Part shown: positions 42,055 to 64,000 of the stretch, piece after piece
How positions within the stretch are numbered: position 1 is the stretch's first letter
How the letters are laid out: every line of letters begins with the position of its first letter
NCBI GenBank assembly: GCA_905221605.1
Contig: CAJNDS010002282.1
Coordinates: 257,501-321,500, forward strand
Source: Symbiodinium natans
Taxonomy: Eukaryota; Sar; Dinophyceae; Suessiales; Symbiodiniaceae
Direction: 5' to 3'
Length of the DNA stretch: 64,000 bases
Translations under genes and position numbers: made by a program
The notes under the pieces: model-generated
What the model was told of the DNA's origin: nothing
Databases searched by the model: none
Seen by the model: only the letters and a program-made list of their open reading frames with translations

Positions 42055-42340
42055 AAGAAAATCCATGTTTCTTTGTCGTCCTGATGTACATGGCACATGC
42101 AGGTAGGAAGTTTTCTGCTTTTGAGTGTCTGCACTTGTGAGTTTTGTGGACGAGAGTGACTCCACGTTCGTTTCGTCACGTCTCGTATCGTTCGTTTGTG
42201 TTTTGTTCTTGCAGAAGCTGAGCAGTGACAGTTTGGGAATGTGGTTCATGTGTTTCACACAGCTTGGAGCCCAGTAGCTGAGACTGTGCTCGCTTTGGCT
42301 CAAGAAAAAAAAGCGAGTGCTTGCGACTCTGCTTTTCACA
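42055..42340. repeat. Inverted repeat, partner 27192-27479
   Basis: 286 bp, reverse-complement match of 27192-27479. Confidence 0.85.
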
Positions 42341-43172
42341 CGTAGTGCGCTCGAGTCTGGAGTGCGGGATACTTGAGCACAGCCATTACAAACCTCTAGA
42401 AGGCACGAGAAAAAGGCGCGAAACTGACATGAAGCATGATCGGAACTAACGCAAAACCTGCACTATCTCCGTTTAAGCTTTCATTTTTGCTGAGGAAACG
42501 GAAATCGCCTCCAAAATGAGCTTTCAGTGAAAATCGACATGAAAAGAACTGAAAGGAATCGCCACGAGATATGCCATAGGGACAATTGGCAAGAGAACAT
42601 ACCCCAGCTCAAAACTGCCATTTTGCATCAACTCTCCGTGATGCAGCACTCTGCACTGTTGAATCTGGAAGGCAGAGCTAAGCTGGTCGGTCCATGCAAT
42701 GCCCTGCCTCCGCTCTCACCGTGCCAGTTCCTTTGGCAGGTCTCCCCGTCGCACTGTGGCTGAGCACTGTCCCACGACTGCGTTGGTTGCAACGGCACCA
42801 CGTGTTTTCGCTGGCATCCCAGCCCGGGTCCTTCGTCTTGCCGCAAAAACTGTATGCCATTGCACCTTCAGTGGCTGCATCATGTATCTCCCGCCACACG
42901 TGCAGCGTGTTGGCCTTCCGTTTGCCATGTCGATGCCTTTGCACTCGGGACCCAAACGGCCTGTCCATGCCTGTCCCTTGGCCCTGCTCCCAGGGCAATG
43001 ATGCAACTCCGTGGCCAATCCGCAAGCGAAAGCGGCAAAAAGGAAAAACTGCCATGACACCCTCGTGAGTACATGCTGGAGATAGCTCCGTGATGTGTTG
43101 AGTGTGAGGGCATCTCAATCGGCTGCCATGTCACCTGCTTGCAAGAAGCGAGACAGCTGACACATGCCATCA
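42341..43172. other. Unassigned stretch
   Basis: 42678-43118 is open in several frames on both strands. One minus frame from 43060 begins with a hydrophobic, secretion-like segment (MSWQFFLFAAFACGLA), but codon pattern and motifs do not single out a real gene. Confidence 0.35.
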
Positions 43173-43952
43173 CAGTTGTGGAAGCTGCCGAACGTCAGCG
43201 TCCGCTGTTTCCAGCAAAAGCGCACGGCAGGCGCGACTGCCGATGTTAATGTCGTGTTGCCTGCTCCTCACGATTTGGGGCGTTGCAGGCGTGAGTTTCG
43301 AAAAGACTGGTGTTTCATCGGCCACTATTCGAAGTTTAGGTTCTTGCTGTGTACGTCTGTGCAGATGTCGCATTACTTCCAGCATGTGTGCTGCAGGAAA
43401 GCTGCGTGCGAGCCCATCGGCTTAGTCATGCATGCGTGTGTCACGGAGCTTGTGAAGCCCAACCGTTCGCAGTTCTTCGACAGCGCACACGAGGCCAGAA
43501 AATTCGAAAGCCGGAAGAAGCATCGAAACCTCCTTTAAGTTCCCTTTCTTTACTACTGCTGCCCTTGGCCTGCTGCTTGAGAGCAGAAGGAAGTAGACGA
43601 AGAAGGCGTTTAGGGCTCCGGGTTGGTAGGATGCCAGGTACAGTGTTTCGGGTGGGCTTCGAAAACGAAGTTCAGTTTTTTTTTGGCAGTAAGGCTCTTG
43701 ATGAGTCTTGCTGGGGTGGTAGTCATGGTAGTCGGTCCTTTCAAATCTTCTTCGGGGTTCTTGGGGCTCTCGGTGGGTTTTGAGCTTAGGTTCCTAGAGT
43801 CCACGATTCAAGGTTTGGGGATTCAGTCGCTTCAAATGGCTTGTGGGGAGTCCATGTAAGAATTCTAAGTAGCTGATGCAAGTTTCGGTGTTCAAGCTCC
43901 AGAGATGCAAAAGGCTTCAGGCCCAAAAGCGCAAAGGAACGCCTGCTTGGGA
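43173..43952. repeat. Right arm of the long-range inverted repeat (partner 3980-4973)
   Basis: Reverse-complement match to 3980-4973 without the roughly 290-bp extra block of the left arm. Beyond it telomere-like CCCTAAA/CCCAAAA DNA resumes. Confidence 0.75.
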
Positions 43953-45044
43953 CAGGCAAACCCAAAACACACTACACCCCCGCAAAAGCCCTGGACCCAA
44001 ACCCAAAACCCCTCAACCCCTAAACCCTCCAAACCCCTACGCCCCTAAACGCTTGCACTCTGAAGTTGTCGATCTAACTTGCAGAGTTCACGTCGAAGTC
44101 GCAATCTGATCTTCATTGCATTATGGACTGTTTTTTTCCATGCGGGCACCCCAAGCCAGACCGAAGCTCAGGCAGGAAGCCCCCTGTACGCAAAGAGGGC
44201 GCCCAATTCCCGAATTCCCCAAACTAAGAGCCAGTAGGAGAGTAGTGTCAGCCTTGAGCCTCATTGTCGGGGTAGGAAGCGCTGGTTCCTCTATCCACCT
44301 TACTCGGCTGGTGACGGCGCAGTCTTTGTTGCAGGGGTAGTTCTCTAAAAAAGGGGTCCCTTGTTGGGCGGTCATTTTTGTGAGGTTTAGATCCCCAAAT
44401 AGCAGGATCTCCTCAGAATATGGACCCCCATAAGGTACCCCCAATTTCGGAAACCGCTTTGTAAGCTGAATAACTAGCTTGGAACCGAGCCTTCTGCCAA
44501 CTTGTAGATGGCTTTGCGCAAGACGCAAAACCCCACAGCGGCTGGGGAGCAGCAACCGGAAATCTGCAGTTCGCCGGTCCAGAAGAAGATGCACGGAAAA
44601 GGGGCGGCTGCGTCGTAGCTTTGGCTCCGACCCTGAAGCTGTCAATTGGCTCCGACCCTGAAGCTGTCAAACCCCTTATTTTAGCCAAGTTGTTGGGGAT
44701 TCCTCATGCTCTTTCGAGAGCGACTGCTTCGACAAGACACCGTTGATCCCAGGCTGCTGATGCCACACCTGCCACGGTGTCACCAGGCAACCAGCCCTGA
44801 AGCCCTGCCGCCCTTACTCTGTGCTGTCTTTAAGCCCTGAAACCTGAACTCAAAAGCCATGTGCCCCTGAAACCCTGAAACCCCTAATATCTGGTGCTCG
44901 ATTTGTTACCCCCACCCCTCGTGCGCAGAACGCTCGCAGAGTCGCCGGCAGAGGAGGCCAAACACTTTAAAGCCATTTTGGCTCACATTCCGCTCCTTTC
45001 CGCAGCACAATCCGCCCTGTCCCTGATGATGATGGCGATGATGA
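43953..45044. other. Non-coding DNA with local duplications
   Basis: GGCTCCGACCCTGAAGCTGTCAA is tandemly doubled at about 44624-44671. The blocks at 44559-44612 and 44893-44960 recur as diverged direct copies at 47187-47250 and 47629-47700, bracketing the RCC1-like gene. Confidence 0.55.
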
Positions 45045-46716
45045 TCATGGAGGACTTGTGCGCATGATTCTTCAGTGTTGTGTTGCAGAGGGGTCGCTAA
45101 GCAAACTAAGTCAGCCACCGGCAAGGAGCATGGCGGATCTTGCCAATCTCCAGTGCCGGCGAGCGTGGCGACGCTGTTCGGCTGTCTCCTGCTAACGGGT
45201 GCAGTTCAACGCAGCGTGTGCGTGCAGGCATCGCTTCGGATCCGCGAGCAAGCTCTCTACAGCTACTCTGGCAAAATTCTATACACAAGTGCCAAACTGC
45301 TCTCGGCCATCTGGAGAGGCACCAGGCTGGCTTCAACATTTTCGCTTATAGTCGCAGCTGGGGCAGTGTGGTGCTTGGACACAATCCTCCATGGCGACAT
45401 CTTCCTATGCGATCAAGACACGGACATCGATGTTTGGGGCTCAAACCGATGTGGCGGTAACGCAGCCCATATCGACTTGAATCCACGGAAAGTGTGGAAG
45501 AGAGTTTCCAGCCGTTCAGCTTGTGCTTTCCTCCTGCACGACGGCACCGTGCACGTTTTCGGCAACGAACGTGGGGGGGGTAACCCTAGGGCAGTGCAGG
45601 GCCAACTTCATCACGTCAAAGATCTCGTAGCCAATGAGGGTGCTTTCCTAGCATTGCTAGAAGACGGCACGGTCGTGTCTTGGGGCTCCGACCATTGCGG
45701 AGGCTCAATTGAGCAGGTCCATGACGAACTCAAGAATGTCCAGTTCGTCTGGTCAAATGAAAAATCATTCGCTGCACTGCGACAGGACGGGACTGTTGTT
45801 CTTTGGAGCGACTCCCAAACGAGACCACGCATTTACCCAATGCATGCCAGATGGATGGCAGCAACAGTCAATGCGTTCGCCGCCATTAGTTCTGTTGATG
45901 GTGCCAGCAAAGCTGTGATCTTTACAAAGGGTGACCGGGGTTTCCATGTAGAAGATGTCATGCTGCCCCACCTGGTGAAGGTCGAGGGTGTCTTGGCCAC
46001 TACTGGCGCCTTCGCATTCATCACAAGGGATGCTACTTGGCACTTGTGATGTGATGACCCTTCCAACTCGTGCAGGTAACAGCGGGGGAGATTGCTCCGA
46101 AGTGAAGGCAGAGCTTGGTCGCCGAAAGGTTCGGGACATTCTTGCGCACAAGAGCATGGGAAACGGCTTTGCTTTCGCCTTTGTGGTTCTCAACAGTCGG
46201 GGACTACTCGACGTCTTGACTTGCGGGTCAAAGAAGAACGGTGGTGATAGCAGCTCAGTCCAACATCTCCTGACAGACTTGCAGGATGTGCAGATTTGCA
46301 GAACTTCTCGAGCCTTTGTGTTCAAAGTCATCAACCGACACGGCCAGCCGCAGTTGGTCACCACAGGCCGACGGGACTTCGGTGGAGATCGGCGGGATGC
46401 CATGGCTGCCATCAGAGCGGCGTACCCACAAGTTGACCCACGCGAAGTTGATGAGGCTGCACTCAGCAAGTTGCTAGCAACAGCCGAGATCCACTCCAAC
46501 AGAGCATCCTTGGTTGCGGTCCTAGATGGAAGAGTAGTGGCGTGCTGGGGCCACAGCAGGTGCAGCAAGGGCTTTCATGCTAAGAGGGCTCAGATTGACG
46601 AGGAAGGTGTGGAGGAGATATGCGCCTCCGGAATGGCCTGGACGGTGATCACAAGGCGAGGCAGCAGAATCAGTTGGGGCTGCCCAGAGAACGGTGGGAA
46701 CGGTTTCGAAGCTTAG
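45045..46716 (+). CDS. RCC1-like repeat protein, interrupted by a small frame shift
   Basis: Two overlapping frames (to 46049, and 45988-46716) encode repeats built on V.WGS..CGG: IDVWGSNRCGGN, VHVFGNERGGGN, VVSWGSDHCGGS, LTCGSKKNGGDS, VTTGRRDFGGD, VACWGHSRCSKG and ISWGCPENGGN, each followed by a hydrophobic FAFL-type strand. This is the RCC1-like beta-propeller repeat expanded in dinoflagellates; binding partners are unknown. The first frame is open from 45045 with no ATG until far inside, so an upstream exon is likely. Near 46030-46040 seven extra bases (CTACTTG) break an otherwise perfect ITRDGTCDVMT reading. Stop at 46716. May be a recent pseudogene or have a tiny intron. Confidence 0.65.
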
Positions 46717-48360
46717 AACAATTGTTTTGTATCTAAACAGACTCCACAGCCGGCAGTATGTACAGGCGTCGGCTTCGAGTCAAGTTCCGGGGACTTCCCA
46801 AATTTGCTGCAAGTTCCGTGGCATGAATCATGCAGTCGTGTCACGGGGTTCCGATTGTGATTGCCATGCAGTCTTGAGCACCCGAGCCTGGCATAAGAGT
46901 TTGGCTCGGGGTGCTTTTTGCAGCGGTGGGTCGACATGGCACATGTCGTATCGAGCGGGAGGCTCCGAGCTTGAACAGCAGTTGAACGGCCGTTTTGGCT
47001 CAGGAGTTCCACTCCTGGCAGCGGGTTGAGACGATTCATGTCATCAACCAGCGATCAGATTGGCGCCGATGGTGCAGGTGGTGAGAAATTGCCTCTTGCG
47101 CCATGAGCAGCTCCGTTCCGCTGCCTATTGATCATGCCAGCATGCTTCAGATTTGAGAGCCGCTCATGTAAAGCATTTCCACCAAAACAACAACCGAAAA
47201 TCTGCAGTTCGTCGGCCCAGTCTGGTCCAGAAGAAGATGCACGGGAAAGGGGCATCTGCATATTCGCGTTGTCTTACGCCTGAGTTAAGCCGGCCGGCAG
47301 CTGGGACCCGAATTCCCTCCACTCTTGGCCCTAAACCCTGACGTCTCAAAGCAAGCCACATTCAAACCGCAGCCCCACAGCCCCAACCCCAAGCCCCCGG
47401 CCATTTGCAAGCCTCAAGACAACAAAGGCTCGATAAGCTCGAAAACCCTGAATGCCCTGCCTAGCGTACTCAAGGACAGCCCGGAAACCTAGACTCAAAA
47501 ACCGTGAATGCCCTGAAACCAAAACTCAACTCTATACCCTCAACCCTCAACCCTGAACCCTACCTGAATGCCCTGAACCTACAGCCGACTGCTGTCTGCT
47601 GCTGGCTCACAGGGCTCCGGCAGTGGGTGCTCGATTTGCTACCCCCACCCTCCTCCAGCGCAGAACACTCGCAGAGTCCCCGGCAGAAAGGATGGCGTCC
47701 AGGCGAAGCCGGACCCTTTGCGGTTTTTTTTTGTTGGGGTTTAGGGTTTAGGGTTTAGGGTTTAGGGGGTTTAAGGGGGTGGGTTTAGGGATTTAGGGTT
47801 TAGGGGTTTAGGGGTTTAGGGGTTTAGGGCTTAGGGTTTCAGGTTTCAGGGTGTTGAGGGCATTCCGCCATAGAAGCTGAGGTCTCTGGGATCAGGGAAA
47901 TGCATGACAGGATGCTTTCATTCCATGTTTTGAGGGGTTTAGGGTCTGAAAGTTGTGAGTCCAATTTCACGATGCTGCTGGAAGCCTTCCCCATGCGCCC
48001 TCAGCCCCTAAACGAGAAGCTGTGACAAACAAAAAGATCCCCAAAAAGGCCTGCGCCCCAATGAGTCCTAAGATCAGTTGAGGCAGGGTCCGCAGGCCTG
48101 CAAAAAATTATGGGGCTCACGATAGGGTTTGTTTGTGGGGCTTGTAGACCCTCAACCCGTAGCCCTAAACCCTCTAAACTCTGTATACTCAAAACCCTTG
48201 ATTCCCTCAAAGCCCTCAAATCTTTCTCGACCTTCAACTTAACCCTAAACCCTAAACCCTAAGCCCAAAACCCCAAACCCCAAACCCCAAACCCTAAACC
48301 CCAAACCCTAAACCCTAAACCCTAAACCCCCCTTAACCCCCCCTGAAAGCAGGTCCACAG
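46717..48360. other. Intergenic DNA with telomere-like arrays
   Basis: Diverged direct copies of 44.5-44.96 kb DNA (47187-47250 and 47629-47700), TTTAGGG arrays at 47739-47850 and CCCTAAA/CCCCAAA arrays at 48240-48340. The promoter of the light-harvesting gene should lie near the end. Confidence 0.5.
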
Positions 48361-63427
<15,067 letters not shown>

Positions 63428-64000
63428 GGGTTTAGGGTTTAGGGTTTGGGGTTTGGGGTTTAGGGTTTGGGGATTTTGGTCCCCAAACCCTACATCCGAT
63501 GCCCTGAGACCTCACCCACCAAACCCCCAAGTGCTGACTTCAGTTGGGGCTCAAAGCTTCAGTCTTACTGTTTTGGGGGGAATCCTACAGACACCCCCAG
63601 CCTTCAGAACTCAGCAATCTTTCACCCCAGAAAAGGCATAGCTTACTGGTCCAAGGGTTAGGAATCAGGTTTCAAGGGTTCAGAGATTAGGGGAGTTGCA
63701 GGTACCCCATGTGGGTCGGGGAAAGGGCAAGGGGCCTCCATTTTTTGCGGAACCCTTCTCCAGAAGCAAAATGAAATCGGAGCTCAGAGTTTAGGGTTAT
63801 AGGGTTGAGGGTTAATGGCTACCACGGGTTGGTGGTCTCTTTAAGTAGGGTTCCTGTTTGATAGGGGCACATGTTGGGGTTCTTGTCGGGGGGTTTAGGG
63901 TTTAGGGTTTAGGGTTCAGGGCAGCCCATGGAGCCCAAGGCTCCCAAGAGCTCGCAGACTTGTGAGGCTCTTGAGGGTCGGGAACAACATCGACATGCTC
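63428..64000. other. Downstream of LHC exon 12; no gene confirmed
   Basis: Telomere-like arrays and unique DNA. GTTCAG|GGCAGCCCATGG near 63913 looks like an acceptor plus coding, but its product does not match an LHC C-terminus. Confidence 0.4.

Noticed and set aside
63913-64000. LHC exon 13
   Set aside because: Acceptor-like CAG|G is present, but the encoded residues do not fit an LHC C-terminus and the window ends.

Overview
This window is nuclear DNA of a photosynthetic (peridinin-type) dinoflagellate. The evidence is a light-harvesting chlorophyll a/c protein gene whose introns nearly all start with GC (one apparently GA) and end in AG|G, plus dinoflagellate-style Ty1/copia polyproteins, RCC1-like repeats and vast numbers of TTTAGGG telomere-like repeats lying inside the chromosome. 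Genus cannot be told from the sequence. No tRNA, rRNA or CRISPR array was seen.

Layout. (1) 1-3261, minus strand: the 5' part of a secreted beta-propeller (SBBP-like) gene, split into about a dozen small exons by introns filled with telomere-like arrays and short terminal-inverted-repeat (TIR) elements. (2) 3980-4973 is one arm of a long inverted repeat whose partner lies at 43173-43952; the 38 kb between them is almost all mobile DNA. (3) 5150-6130: a GC-rich minisatellite, a hairpin and a 206-bp perfectly centred palindrome. (4) 6200-24600: one copia element (element 1) broken by inversion. Its pol half and 3' LTR are on the minus strand (6205-11720); its 5' LTR, primer-binding site and gag are on the plus strand (13046-24543). 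The two 123-bp LTRs are identical, the 5-bp target duplications match, and the same 36-bp minisatellite sits at both inversion junctions. (5) 13307-21083: a second, young copia element (element 2) nested in the gag leader of element 1. It has 155-bp LTRs differing at one base, the CTATC target duplication, and an unbroken 2238-codon polyprotein with a SAP domain and an unusual membrane plus Cys/His tail. (6) 24600-28780: foldback DNA and a decayed LINE tail. (7) 29060-36746: a 7.7-kb tyrosine-recombinase element with textbook split direct repeats (A1...B1A2...B2) but no reverse transcriptase that I can recognise. It carries instead an ADP-ribosyltransferase-like ORF, an RS-rich region and coiled-coil ORFs, and it interrupts a small membrane plus Cys/His gene related to the tail of element 2. 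(8) 37.1-45.0 kb: decayed, mostly unrecognised DNA. (9) 45045-46716: an RCC1-like repeat gene with a small frame-disrupting insertion. (10) 48361-63427: one light-harvesting gene of at least 12 exons spread over 15 kb, its introns dominated by telomere-like arrays and TIR elements, and apparently including an 8-nt microexon.

How it fits together. Host genes survive as tiny exons in seas of repeats. The TIR elements in the introns, some with telomere-like arrays growing inside them, together with AG|G intron edges, suggest that introner-like elements both create introns and seed the telomere-like repeats. The gene-poor middle is a nest of retroelements rearranged by inverted repeats.
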